From Lentisphaeria bacterium (lineage in GTDB: Bacteria > Verrucomicrobiota > Lentisphaeria > Oligosphaerales > Oligosphaeraceae), in the NCBI GenBank assembly GCA_016287975.1, contig JAEEXV010000062.1:1-46710 (forward strand): 46,710 nt of DNA, read 5' to 3'. A model generated the notes under the pieces. The model worked only from the letters and a program-made list of their open reading frames with translations. It was not told the DNA's origin and did not search any database. Numbering within the stretch: the first letter of the stretch is position 1; the number at the start of each line of letters is the position of its first letter. A program made the position numbers and the translations under genes. Below are positions 25,176 through 34,039 of the stretch, in pieces.

Positions 25176-26843
25176 CTACTTCTTCTTGTAGGCGATCTTC
25201 AGCACGAAGTCGTTGGCGACGGGCCGCGGGCGCTTCGGCGTCTTGGTCTTCCTGCCCTTCGGCGGCGGTTCGGGCAGGCGCGCCTGCGCGTCCTTGCTGG
25301 GCGTCATGCGGAAAGAATTGTCGCCGCACACCACGGCTGCGGACGGGATGTCGTAGACGAAGCGTCCGCCCCGAAAACTCCGGGGCGCGTATGTCCGCCC
25401 GTTGCACTGGAACTCCAGATACTTGGCGCGCTCCAGGTTCGTCTGGATCTCGACCGTCACCGCGGCTTTCAGCCCCCTGGCGGCCGCGCCAGCCAGGTCG
25501 TCCCCGACGACCAGCGAGAACTCATACGGCTTTCCCGCCTTCAGCGGCAGCGGTTCGTTGGGGTCCATCGCGGGCAGCGTGTTGAAGCGCGCGCCGCCCT
25601 TCAGGAAATGCCACGACCGATAGCCGCCGCTGCCGCGCTCGGTCGCGAAGTAGAGTTTGTCAAGCCCCTCCGTGTGCAGCGGGTCGGCCTTGCAGATGAG
25701 GTTCAGGTTCCCCCGCTCCAGGTTGAAGTGGTAGACGCCGTCGCAGCCGTCGGCCATCGCCGCCGCGATGCGCGCATAGTAGAAGGCAGGCGTGCCGCGC
25801 CCCTTGAGCGCCTGCGGGTTGCGGATCCGCGATTCGTCCAGCGACGCGTAGAACTTCGCGCCGTATCGGTGGACGAGCGCGGCGGTCGTGCGCCATTTGT
25901 TCAACTGGAAGTATCCGCCGCCGATGACGATGTCGACCAGCCGTTCCTTCAGCCAGCGCTCCAAATCGATGCCGACCGCGCGGCAGTATCCCGCCGAGTC
26001 AGGCACGCGGATCGCGACCAGGATCGGCCGCCCGCGCCGACGCCCGATCTCCTCGGTGATGGCGCGCAGTTCGCCCATGAACTTCGTCATCATCGCCAGT
26101 TCCGCCGCGCTCGCCACCCCGTCCCACGCCACGCTCTTGAGCAGCTGCATGTGGCGCATGAAGTCGTATTCGATGCCGTCCACGTCGTAGTTGGTGCAGA
26201 TCTCCCGCACGATCGCCGCCTGCCGACGACGGATCTCGGGATGCGTGAAGTCCACCGCGCTCCAGTGGCAGCGCGGCGGCGGATTCTCGCGGGTCCCCAT
26301 CAGGTAGTTCGGATGCGCCAGTTTATAGGGCGGCATCAGGAACGACGGCTTCTCGGGCGTGTGCAGGCTGTCGTGCGTGTCGTTGAAGCGCAGCGACACG
26401 AAGCACTCCAGCTGCTCCCTGCGGCAGTAGCCGAGCGCCACCGCCAGCGGATCCGTCCCCTGCGCCAGCAACTCGCGCGTGACATTGCGCCGTCCAGGCG
26501 TCGCGGGGTTCGCCAGCAGCTGGTCGCCCGCCTTCGTGCGGCAGGTCAGATGCCCGAAGCCCGAACTGATGGGGCAGTACAGCACCGTGTCGATGCGCGT
26601 GCCGCGCGTGTAGACCAGGCGGCATCCCTCCAGCGCCTCCGCCGTCGCGGGCAGTTCCGCGGGAAAATACAGCGCGTCGCAGCCATCCGTGTTGTAGAGC
26701 ACCTGCCGCGGGCGGTTCAGCAACTTCGCCCGCAGCGCCTCGAAATCCGTCCCAGGCGCGGCGGAGGCCACCCCCGCCGCCGTCACCGCCGCCATGCACA
26801 CATTCACGCTTTTCCTGCCCATCGTCGCCTCCCTCGTCGCCAT
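25176..26843 (-). CDS. Secreted GHL10-like TIM-barrel glycosyl hydrolase
   Basis: A 555-residue protein resembling the Glycosyl-hydrolase-like GHL10 group. An export signal (MGRKSVNVCMAAVTAAGVAS) is followed by the TIM barrel (about 35-400). Landmarks are DFTHPEIRRRQAAIVREICTNYDVDGIEYDFMR (cited by its ends) with acids in GIEYD, and YGAKFYASLDESR. A C-terminal beta domain (about 420-515) precedes a lysine/proline-rich linker (PPPKGRKTKTPKRPRP) and a short hydrophobic tail ending KKK. Two starts are possible: ATG 26843 with GGGGGAG 6 bases upstream, or eight codons on with GGGAGG. It stands alone, upstream of and divergent from the ECF sigma gene. The substrate is unknown. Confidence 0.82.
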   Translation of the reverse strand: MATREATMGRKSVNVCMAAVTAAGVASAAPGTDFEALRAKLLNRPRQVLYNTDGCDALYFPAELPATAEALEGCRLVYTRGTRIDTVLYCPISSGFGHLTCRTKAGDQLLANPATPGRRNVTRELLAQGTDPLAVALGYCRREQLECFVSLRFNDTHDSLHTPEKPSFLMPPYKLAHPNYLMGTRENPPPRCHWSAVDFTHPEIRRRQAAIVREICTNYDVDGIEYDFMRHMQLLKSVAWDGVASAAELAMMTKFMGELRAITEEIGRRRGRPILVAIRVPDSAGYCRAVGIDLERWLKERLVDIVIGGGYFQLNKWRTTAALVHRYGAKFYASLDESRIRNPQALKGRGTPAFYYARIAAAMADGCDGVYHFNLERGNLNLICKADPLHTEGLDKLYFATERGSGGYRSWHFLKGGARFNTLPAMDPNEPLPLKAGKPYEFSLVVGDDLAGAAARGLKAAVTVEIQTNLERAKYLEFQCNGRTYAPRSFRGGRFVYDIPSAAVVCGDNSFRMTPSKDAQARLPEPPPKGRKTKTPKRPRPVANDFVLKIAYKKK

Positions 26844-26996
26844 GCCACTCTCCCCCGTCTCCGCCCGCTAATATAGCGGATTCAAAAAAACTTTTCATGC
26901 ACCGGTAAGAAAACCGCGCCAACGCTCGTCTAATTGTCGAAGTCCCACCCAGACGGTGGATTTTCCTCACCTCTTCAACCTACAAAGGAAAAGCCG

Positions 26997-27476
26997 ATGA
27001 CTACCCAATCAAAAGATCGGCAGTTCGAGCGACTCATCGACCAGGAACTGCCAAAATTCCGAGGTATCGCCTTCCGCATCCTTCGCAACGCCCCCGACGC
27101 CGACGACGCCGTCCAGGAGGCCCTCTTCAAGGCCTACCAGCGCTTCGACAGCTTCCAGAACGCCGCCGCGCTCTCCAGCTGGGTCTGCCGCATCGTCGTC
27201 AACTGCAGCTACGACATCCTGCGCAAGCGAATGACCGAGCAGAAGAACCTCGCCGACTACAACCCCGACCATTCCGTCACCGACACCTCCGCCCTGGAGG
27301 CCGCCATCGCCGACCTCCCCGAGCCATATCGCGACGCCATCCAGATCGGCGTCCTCTCTGGTTTCGACGGCAAGACCGCCGCCCAGATCCTGGGGCTCTC
27401 GCCCAATGCGCTATACCAGCGGATCTTCAGAGCCAAGCAAATGCTCAAAAATACCCTCAGCAAGGAGATTGCATAA
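26997..27476 (+). CDS. ECF-type RNA polymerase sigma factor
   Basis: A 159-residue ECF sigma factor. Sigma region 2 (about 10-80) includes DADDAVQEALFKAYQRFDSF. Sigma region 4 (about 100-155) is a helix-turn-helix: YRDAIQIGVLSGFDGKTAAQ then SPNALYQRIFRAKQML. It should direct RNA polymerase to a small stress or envelope regulon. I chose ATG 26997 because AAAGGAAA precedes it and the conserved domain begins at once; the frame is open to 26934. The VWA gene begins 1 base after its stop, with a ribosome site inside this gene, so they are coupled. The partner protein probably takes the anti-sigma place. Confidence 0.92.
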   Translation: MTTQSKDRQFERLIDQELPKFRGIAFRILRNAPDADDAVQEALFKAYQRFDSFQNAAALSSWVCRIVVNCSYDILRKRMTEQKNLADYNPDHSVTDTSALEAAIADLPEPYRDAIQIGVLSGFDGKTAAQILGLSPNALYQRIFRAKQMLKNTLSKEIA

Positions 27477-27477
27477 C

Positions 27478-29298
27478 ATGATCACCGACGCCCAACTCGA
27501 TGCCCAACTCGACGCCCTCCAGGCCCGCACCCCTGCCGAAAACGACCAGTTCGCCTCCGTCGCCGACTTCAAGGCGCGGTTCTTCGCCCGCGCCCACGCC
27601 GCCGCCGAAGCCACCCCGAAGAGCGCGGATGCCGAGCCAGATGAACCGCACGACAAACGCTCCTTCTGGGAGCGCCTCCTCCATCCACGCGGGAAACCCG
27701 AACCAGCCATGACGGGGGCCGAATACTGCTTAATGGAGTCCGCACGCCCCAGCCCCTCATCCCGCATGGCCAGAATGGCCGAATTCGCCATGGCGAAAAT
27801 GTGCTGGAATGCCGCCATGCCCATGATTGCCGGCGGAGCCCACGCCCGCTTCGGCGAAGAATCCTCCGTGTCCATCGGCGGCGTGCCCGATGACTTCAAC
27901 ACCGAGGAGTACCGCTCCGTCGAGGAGAAGCCCTTCGTCGCCTCCGCCCGCAACCCACTCTCCACCTTCGGCGCCGACGTCGACACCGCTGGATACACCA
28001 ACGCACGACGCATGATCCTGGAGAACGGCATCCTCCCGCCCGCCGACTCCGTCCGCGTCGACGAATTCCTCAACTACTTCCGCTACGACTACCCCGCGCC
28101 AAAGGAGGGCGTGGATGTCGCCCCGCACTTCGAGTGCGCCGACGCGCCCTGGAACCCCGCCCACAAGCTCCTGCTCGTCGGCCTCCAGGCCCGCGACATC
28201 CCCAAGGACAAGCTGCCGTCCTCCCACTACGTCTTCCTCATCGACAACTCGGGCTCGATGGGCGGCGTCATGGACATGGTCAAGGAGGCCGTCTCCATCC
28301 TCACGCGGCAACTGCGCCCGCAGGACAAGGTCAGCCTCGTCACCTACGGCGGCGGCGTCCACACCCTCCTCGCGGGGTGCGGCGACACCCAGGCCATCCT
28401 CAAGGCCGTCGCCAAACTGGAGGCCGAGGGCTTCACCCCTGGCGGCGAGGCCATCCAGAAGGCCTACGCCCTTGCCCACGAGCACTTCATCCCAGGCGGC
28501 AACAACCGCATCGTCCTCGTCACCGACGGCGACTTCAACGTCGGCGCCTCCTCCGAGGCCGACCTCACGAAAATGGTCGAAAAGGAGCGCGGGCAGGGCA
28601 TCTACCTGAGCGTCGTCGGCGCAGGCTCGGGCAACTACAAGGACAACCGCATGAAGATGCTCGCCAACAAGGGCGACGGCAACTACATCTACATCGACAG
28701 CCCCGCCGAGGCCCGACGCGCCTTCACCCAGGGCCTCACGGGCCAGATGTACACCCTCGCCCACGACGCCAAGTTCCAGCTCGAATTCAACCCCGCCCGC
28801 GTCTACGCCTACCGCCTCCTCGGATACGAACTCCGACACATGGAGGACGCCGACTTCCGCGACGACACCAAGGATTCAGGCGAGATCGGCGTCGGGCAGC
28901 AGGTCACCGCGCTCTACGAACTCGTCATGGCAGACGCGCCCGCCGAGGTCAAGGCCGCGGCCGTCCCCGAGCCCCCGCCCCTGCGATACTCCACCCTGCA
29001 GGCCGTCGGTAGCGACGAACTGCTGACCTTCCACCTGCGCTACCTCCCGCCCCAGAAGGACGGCGACGCAGTCGAGACGGAAACCAGCGTCGCCGACGCG
29101 CGGCCTGGCGCCAACCTGACCTGGGCCGCCACCGTCGCCGAGTTCGCCCTCCTCCTGCGCGACTCCAAATACAAGGGGGACGCCACCTACGAGAGCCTCA
29201 TCCGCCTCGCCAAGTCCACCCTCTCCCCCGACACCGACGACGACCGCCTCGGCTTCTTCACCATGCTGAAGCGCGCCGCCGAACTCGCAAAACCATAA
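27478..29298 (+). CDS. YfbK-like von Willebrand factor A domain protein
   Basis: A 606-residue protein with the YfbK layout. A variable N-terminus (about 1-145) is followed by a vWF_A-type region (NPLSTFGADVDTAGYTNARR, about 160-240), a VWA domain (about 250-420) and a DUF3520-like C-terminus (about 430-600). The metal-ion site looks complete: DNSGSMGG, then Thr in GFTPGGEA, then VTDGDFNVG. The family is usually exported or membrane-anchored. Here I see no signal peptide or clear transmembrane helix, so it may be cytoplasmic. Its close coupling to the ECF sigma gene suggests its N-terminal 140 residues regulate the sigma factor, which is inference. Confidence 0.87.
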   Translation: MITDAQLDAQLDALQARTPAENDQFASVADFKARFFARAHAAAEATPKSADAEPDEPHDKRSFWERLLHPRGKPEPAMTGAEYCLMESARPSPSSRMARMAEFAMAKMCWNAAMPMIAGGAHARFGEESSVSIGGVPDDFNTEEYRSVEEKPFVASARNPLSTFGADVDTAGYTNARRMILENGILPPADSVRVDEFLNYFRYDYPAPKEGVDVAPHFECADAPWNPAHKLLLVGLQARDIPKDKLPSSHYVFLIDNSGSMGGVMDMVKEAVSILTRQLRPQDKVSLVTYGGGVHTLLAGCGDTQAILKAVAKLEAEGFTPGGEAIQKAYALAHEHFIPGGNNRIVLVTDGDFNVGASSEADLTKMVEKERGQGIYLSVVGAGSGNYKDNRMKMLANKGDGNYIYIDSPAEARRAFTQGLTGQMYTLAHDAKFQLEFNPARVYAYRLLGYELRHMEDADFRDDTKDSGEIGVGQQVTALYELVMADAPAEVKAAAVPEPPPLRYSTLQAVGSDELLTFHLRYLPPQKDGDAVETETSVADARPGANLTWAATVAEFALLLRDSKYKGDATYESLIRLAKSTLSPDTDDDRLGFFTMLKRAAELAKP

Positions 29299-29908
29299 CT
29301 GGACACCATCCCCCTCGGCGCCCCACGGCGCCGAGGCCACCTAAGTGCGCCCCTCTCTTTTTCGCCACATATTCAGCAGGCCTGTTTAAAGAAGCCCTGG
29401 GGGCGGAGGATCATAGCCAGGGGTGGAGCGAGCCGCGAAGCGGCGAGCGGAACCCCTGGAAGGGCGCCGAAAACAGATTCGGCGCCCGGAAAGGGATGCC
29501 ATTGTCGGGGGCGGGGGCGGAGGGAGGGCGGAAGCCCGACCGCAGCCTCCGCCCCCGACAACGACAGCCATGACAGGGCCGCAAGGCGGCATCTGTCAGC
29601 GGCTCCCGTTGCCAGGCGCTCCCGCCGCCCCTGCGGGGCTCCTGTTGTATTTTTACCGCCCCCAGGGGTTTCGGGCGCTGACGCGCCCTCCACCCCTGGC
29701 TATGCTCCGACGCCCCCTTGCGGGGGCTTCCCCCGGGCGGGAATGCCGCGCATCTTTTCGGGGATCGCGCCCCCCACCCCACACGCTTCTGGCGTATCTG
29801 CATTATGCGGGGCTGTTACCTACCATCTTGGGGAACATAGCGTGTGCATAAAATGAAGGCGACTTTCTCCCCGCAGGAAGTGTTATGAGGCGATTCCCAA
29901 ATGATATG
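29299..29908. other. 610-bp gap between convergent genes, repeat-filled
   Basis: No credible gene. Most of it is the inverted-repeat element at 29411-29704 described separately. The flanks (29299-29410 and 29705-29908) carry GC-rich hairpins such as GCCCCC-TTGC-GGGGGC near 29715. After about 29820 the sequence becomes more AT-rich. Confidence 0.6.
29411..29704. repeat. Inverted-repeat-bounded structured element
   Basis: ATAGCCAGGGGTGG at 29411-29424 returns as its exact reverse complement at 29691-29704. Inside are a perfect hairpin, GGGCGCCGAA (29462-29471) with TTCGGCGCCC (29478-29487), and a longer one pairing TTGTCGGGGG...GGCGGAGG (near 29503-29524) with CCTCCGCCCCCGACAA (near 29538-29553). 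Short repeats such as CCCCTGG recur. It could be a miniature mobile element, a structured RNA or a terminator region; there is no ORF of transposase type. Confidence 0.7.
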
Positions 29909-32047
29909 CTATTCGTCCAGTTCAATCTCCTCGCCTGCCTGCAAGGAGATGGCGCGGGGAGGGCCGTTCCGCACGATGACGGTGCGCCGAATGGGACGCG
30001 TGGCGCGGAGGCGGAGATGCCAGCGGCCGTCGCGGAGGGTCCCGCTGGCCAGCAGGCCGCAGGAAAGGACCATGCCGCGGCAACTGGCGGCCTGCCATCG
30101 GAGGGGGAAGCCCGCGCCGAAATGCAGCGCCTCGTCCTCTTCGTAGGCAAATAGTTCCTGGATCGCGACCACGGCGCCCATGGCGCCGTCCATCTGCATG
30201 ATCTCGCCACGCGGCAGACAGGACCAGTAGGTGAAGCCTGGATGGCAGGCGTCATGGAGCGACGCCCCGCCTTCATTGTTGAAGAAGGCCTGCCAGGTCC
30301 GCAGCAAATGGATGGCCGCGAGCGGATGATGGGTTCTGAGATGGAGGATCGCCGCCCAGGGCAGCGACCAGCCCGTCCATTCGCCGCATCCCAGGCGGAT
30401 CCAGCGGGTCATGCTCTTCGCCACAATCTCACGCCACTCCGAGGCGTCGGGGGAGATGGTGCAGAAGGGGTAGATTCCAGCCAGATGCGAGTGGTGCCGA
30501 TGGCTTTCGGGAAGCAGGAAGTCCTCCCAGAGCGCGATCTCGCCGTCATGGACCGCCGCCTCAGGCAGATGCGCCTCGATCTCCAGCCACTTGGACTCCA
30601 TGGGGACACCGAGCCACGCCGTCGCCTGATGCAGATTCCGCAGGTGCCGATGCAGCGCCGCGAGCTGGAAACTCGCGTTGCGGCCGCAGGAGCCAGCCTG
30701 GTCGCCGCCGAACTCAGGCGAGACCCCCAGGGGGAAGCCGTACAAACCATCAGCGCCCTTTTGCAGCACGGCCTCATAGACGCGCATGACCCCGACCATG
30801 AAGTCGAAGACCTCCCGCCGCAGATACTCCGCGTCGCCAGTGTAGAGGCAGTAACGAAACATCTGCGCGGCGATCCACGCCCCGCAGGCATGGTCGACGC
30901 TTCCAGTCCAGAAGCCGCCCTGGCAGACGCCCGTGTCGTCCACCGCGTGCGGCAGGACATATCCGTTTTCGATGCCCAGGAAACTCCGCGCGTTCTCACG
31001 CAGCGTGGGCCGCCAGGAGAGCACCTTGTCGAGCAGCAGCCTCATCTGCGGGAACGTTCCCGCATGGAAGCCTGGAGAGAGGATCATCTGCAGATTGATG
31101 TTCAGATGGAAGTCGCCGCTCCACGGGGGCGTGGCGTGATCCTCCATCCAGGGCCCTTGCAGGCCTGGGGCGCAGCCATTGGGATTCAGCATGATCCCAT
31201 ACTGGTAGAGGCCATGCCAGTAGCATTCGTCCAGGCCAGGGTCGCCTGTCGCGACGGCGGGCATGTCCGCCCAGTAGCCGCGCCAGTATGCCTTTGCGGA
31301 CGCCGCGACTTCCTGGTATGTCGGCAATGCATGGGCACGCAGCCGCTCCATGTCGAGGGCCGATCCGCGCAGATAGTCGCAGGAGAACTCCGCGCCGTTT
31401 CGCTGCACCACGACCGCGTACGGGGGATCCGCGGGCAACTGCTGGAGAAAGAAGAGCCGCCCGCCCGCCGCGCCCTCCTCGGGGGGCTGGATGCCGCGCA
31501 TCGCCAGCGATTCATAGCCCAGCGGGGAGCGTTCCGACACCCCCGCCCCCAGCCGCCAGGACGGCGCCAGCGTCAATTCCGTCCCCTCGGGAAGGCCGTG
31601 GCAGGCAAAGCCGTGCCGACAGGCCATGTCGCTGACGAATGAGAGGTGCCGCGTCTCGCCTCCGAGCGTGAAGACGACCTCGCACCGCCCGTCCTCCAGA
31701 AACGTCCTGAAGCGCACCAGTTCCGCCCCCGCTGGCAGCGTGAGCACGATCCGCCCGACTGGCAGCAGCGCGGGGCGGGCCACGCCGCGGGAGCGGTTTG
31801 CCGCGAACATCGTCTGGACGCGCGCGAGATCGCCGCCGCGAAGGGCTTCGAGCAACGCGCGATAGGACATCTCTGGTTTCCAGTCCATGCCGCCGCGGTG
31901 GTCCCAGAGATCGCTGGCGCCGAGGGAGAGATTCAGGGTGCGCCCCTCCCCCCAGAGCAGCAGGCCAAGCAGGCCATTGCCGCCCTTCGCACCCGCCAGG
32001 GGACGCGGCAACGGGAAATCGCGCGTGAAAAGCATCGTCTTGCTCAT
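29909..32047 (-). CDS. GH95-like alpha-L-fucosidase/galactosidase
   Basis: A 712-residue enzyme of the GH95 (AfcA-like) family. An N-terminal beta domain (about 1-250) precedes an (alpha/alpha)6 barrel with PWSGDFHLNINLQM, SPEFGGDQAG, HRHHSHLAGIYPF and MQMDGAMGAVVAIQEL, all typical family blocks. A C-terminal beta domain ends the protein. The acid/base Glu is probably in SPEFGG. There is no signal peptide, so it should act on imported oligosaccharides. It is the last gene of cassette 3, starting 2 bases after the GH28 stop, so the two are surely co-translated. Known GH95 members release alpha-1,2-fucose or alpha-galactose; which applies here is not visible. Confidence 0.9.
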   Translation of the reverse strand: MSKTMLFTRDFPLPRPLAGAKGGNGLLGLLLWGEGRTLNLSLGASDLWDHRGGMDWKPEMSYRALLEALRGGDLARVQTMFAANRSRGVARPALLPVGRIVLTLPAGAELVRFRTFLEDGRCEVVFTLGGETRHLSFVSDMACRHGFACHGLPEGTELTLAPSWRLGAGVSERSPLGYESLAMRGIQPPEEGAAGGRLFFLQQLPADPPYAVVVQRNGAEFSCDYLRGSALDMERLRAHALPTYQEVAASAKAYWRGYWADMPAVATGDPGLDECYWHGLYQYGIMLNPNGCAPGLQGPWMEDHATPPWSGDFHLNINLQMILSPGFHAGTFPQMRLLLDKVLSWRPTLRENARSFLGIENGYVLPHAVDDTGVCQGGFWTGSVDHACGAWIAAQMFRYCLYTGDAEYLRREVFDFMVGVMRVYEAVLQKGADGLYGFPLGVSPEFGGDQAGSCGRNASFQLAALHRHLRNLHQATAWLGVPMESKWLEIEAHLPEAAVHDGEIALWEDFLLPESHRHHSHLAGIYPFCTISPDASEWREIVAKSMTRWIRLGCGEWTGWSLPWAAILHLRTHHPLAAIHLLRTWQAFFNNEGGASLHDACHPGFTYWSCLPRGEIMQMDGAMGAVVAIQELFAYEEDEALHFGAGFPLRWQAASCRGMVLSCGLLASGTLRDGRWHLRLRATRPIRRTVIVRNGPPRAISLQAGEEIELDE

Positions 32048-32049
32048 TG

Positions 32050-33246
32050 TCAGAGAATGACTTCCTCTGGTCGGCAGTCTGGCGAGGCCAGATGGCGGCG
32101 GCAGTCCTGGAAGACGACCTGCCTGGCTCCCCGCTGGAACAGGCAGGAAGCGGGCATGGGGCCGTAGAAGCCGACTTCGGGATACCCGCTTTCGTTTTCG
32201 GGCACGCTCGCGACCTGCGGACTCTGCGCCTCCCCAGGGAACTCCAGATCCAGCCCCTCGAAGCGGATGTCGCGGATCGGCTTTTCGGGAAGTCCCATGA
32301 TCGTGAGGCAACTATGATGAATCGGGCGGGGATGCGGCACGATCTTGCCATGCAGCCTGCGGAAGAGGATGTTGCGGATGTCCCCCGCAGGCTTGGGGCT
32401 TTCGCCAGGATGGAAGCAGCGGCAGCGCCGCCCCAGGCGCAGGAAGATCGGCATCGTGCATTGGCGCAGTTCGATGTCCTCCAGGACGATGTCCTCCAGG
32501 ACGCCGCCATCCACGGAAAAGAGTTTGACCGCCCCCATCGTCCCCTGCAGAATGCGGCAGTGGTGGATGTGGATGCGGCGCATGTCCCCGTAGGACTCCG
32601 TCCCGAACTTGATGGCGGCGCCCGCGCTGGCAAGAGTGCATCGCCGCACTTCGATGTCGCGGTTCTCCGTGGGATAGGTGCTTTTCAGGACCAGCGCGTC
32701 ATCGTCGGAGCAGACATGGCAGTCCTCCACCAGCACATGTCGGCAACTGTCCAGATCCAGCCCGTCGTTGTTGTTGGCCCCGTGGTTCTCTATGACCATG
32801 CGGCGCAGGACGATCTCCTCGCAGTCCTGCAGCGCGCAGCACCAGGCGGGCGACCGCTCCAATTCCACGCCCTCAAGATGGACGGCGCGGCAGCCTACCA
32901 GGCGCACCAGGAACGGACGGTCCGAATAGCCAGGCGTCCCAGGGCGGAACCCATCCTGGCACCCCAGAATGCGGCTGCCCTGCTCCCCCGTGATGGCGAT
33001 GCGGGACGCGCCATGCGCCCGAATGAGCGCACGCCCCATCGTCTGCCCGCAGCCCTCCACGAAGCCATCCTCCGCGGGCGCGTAGTCCGCCGCCGAGGCG
33101 CTGCCCTGGAGGGTCGCGCCTGCGGCCAGATGCAGCGTGACCCCGTCCCGCAGGAAGAGCGTTCCTGTGACATGGAGGCCAGGTGGAATGACGACGCGCC
33201 CCCCGCCCCGAGCCGCGCATTGGTCGATCAAATGCTGGAAGTCCAT
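32050..33246 (-). CDS. GH28-like polygalacturonase family enzyme
   Basis: A 398-residue right-handed beta-helix protein of GH28. The catalytic aspartates are in NNNDGLDLDSC and SDDDALVLKS (about 155-190), followed by AAIKFGTESYG where the family normally has GHG then RIK. The histidine block is therefore changed. There is no signal peptide, unlike most pectinases, so it is probably a cytoplasmic exo-acting enzyme on galacturonide- or rhamnogalacturonan-type oligomers, which is inference. It starts 1 base after the pseudopilin stop and ends 2 bases before the GH95 start, in the middle of cassette 3. Confidence 0.88.
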   Translation of the reverse strand: MDFQHLIDQCAARGGGRVVIPPGLHVTGTLFLRDGVTLHLAAGATLQGSASAADYAPAEDGFVEGCGQTMGRALIRAHGASRIAITGEQGSRILGCQDGFRPGTPGYSDRPFLVRLVGCRAVHLEGVELERSPAWCCALQDCEEIVLRRMVIENHGANNNDGLDLDSCRHVLVEDCHVCSDDDALVLKSTYPTENRDIEVRRCTLASAGAAIKFGTESYGDMRRIHIHHCRILQGTMGAVKLFSVDGGVLEDIVLEDIELRQCTMPIFLRLGRRCRCFHPGESPKPAGDIRNILFRRLHGKIVPHPRPIHHSCLTIMGLPEKPIRDIRFEGLDLEFPGEAQSPQVASVPENESGYPEVGFYGPMPASCLFQRGARQVVFQDCRRHLASPDCRPEEVIL

Positions 33247-33247
33247 C

Positions 33248-34003
33248 TTACCAGTTCATCCCGACGCCTGCCACCGCAAAGCAATTCCGATCGGCGCTGA
33301 TGGCTTTCAGCTTGGCCGCCCAGCGGTTTTTCGCCGCCGAGACGGTAAGGCCCTCGGCGTGCCCGTCGGCGAAGGCGACGTTCAGCATTCCGCCGTGCCG
33401 AAAGTCCACCCGATTGTTCCCTTTCCACTGGTAATGGCTGATCGTCTCCCCCGCGTTCGCCTGCCCGCTCGACTTATTGACGGCCACCGCGTCCGTGAAG
33501 AGCAGAAAGGTGGAGGGCGCGAGGATCTTCACGTCATAGACCACGGTCCCCTTGCCCTTCGCCTCGTTGCAGAGCTTCATGGCATCGGGATTGGTCTTGA
33601 ACTCGGGATGGTCCACGAGATTGTACGGGACGGCGTAATGGCTGTAGCGGTGATAGTGCGCCGTGTCGACGGTGTTCTTGGCCATGGGGCAGCGCGCCGC
33701 GCTGGAGGAAAGCAGCGGCGGGCAATACGGCAGCGCCTTGTCGTTGTTCTTGAAGTATTCCGGATTGGAGACGCGGAAGGGGAACGACGTCACCTCGTCG
33801 GCATTGAGGGCGATCACGGAATCATTCGCATCCGAGTAGATTCGGTAGGCGAGCCCCGTCTGCCTGAGATTGCCGATGCACTGGACGGCGCGGGCCTTGG
33901 CGCGGGCCTTGCCGAGCGCGGGCAGCAGCATCGAGGCGAGAATCGCGATGATCGCAATGACGACGAGCAGTTCGATGAGCGTGAAGAATGAGGGTTTTCG
34001 CAT
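33248..34003 (-). CDS. Pseudopilin-like protein 3
   Basis: A 251-residue protein starting MRKPSF then [18 protein letters not shown], with [15 protein letters not shown] after the helix. The residue before the cleavage Phe is another Phe, not Gly. The H-X9-DG motif is present as [13 protein letters not shown]. The head is again different from those of pseudopilins 1 and 2. It lies 36 bases after the stop of the large secreted GH of cassette 3 and one base before the GH28 start. As in the other cassettes it is the direct neighbour of the signal-peptide-bearing enzyme. Confidence 0.9.
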   Translation of the reverse strand: MRKPSFFTLIELLVVIAIIAILASMLLPALGKARAKARAVQCIGNLRQTGLAYRIYSDANDSVIALNADEVTSFPFRVSNPEYFKNNDKALPYCPPLLSSSAARCPMAKNTVDTAHYHRYSHYAVPYNLVDHPEFKTNPDAMKLCNEAKGKGTVVYDVKILAPSTFLLFTDAVAVNKSSGQANAGETISHYQWKGNNRVDFRHGGMLNVAFADGHAEGLTVSAAKNRWAAKLKAISADRNCFAVAGVGMNW

Positions 34004-34039
34004 GTCTGTCAGAACTCCTTGTTTGGGGGTGGGGATGGG

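Noticed and set aside
29411..29803. 130-codon minus-strand frame in the inverted-repeat element
   Set aside because: Repeat-derived, no ribosome site, no recognisable domain.
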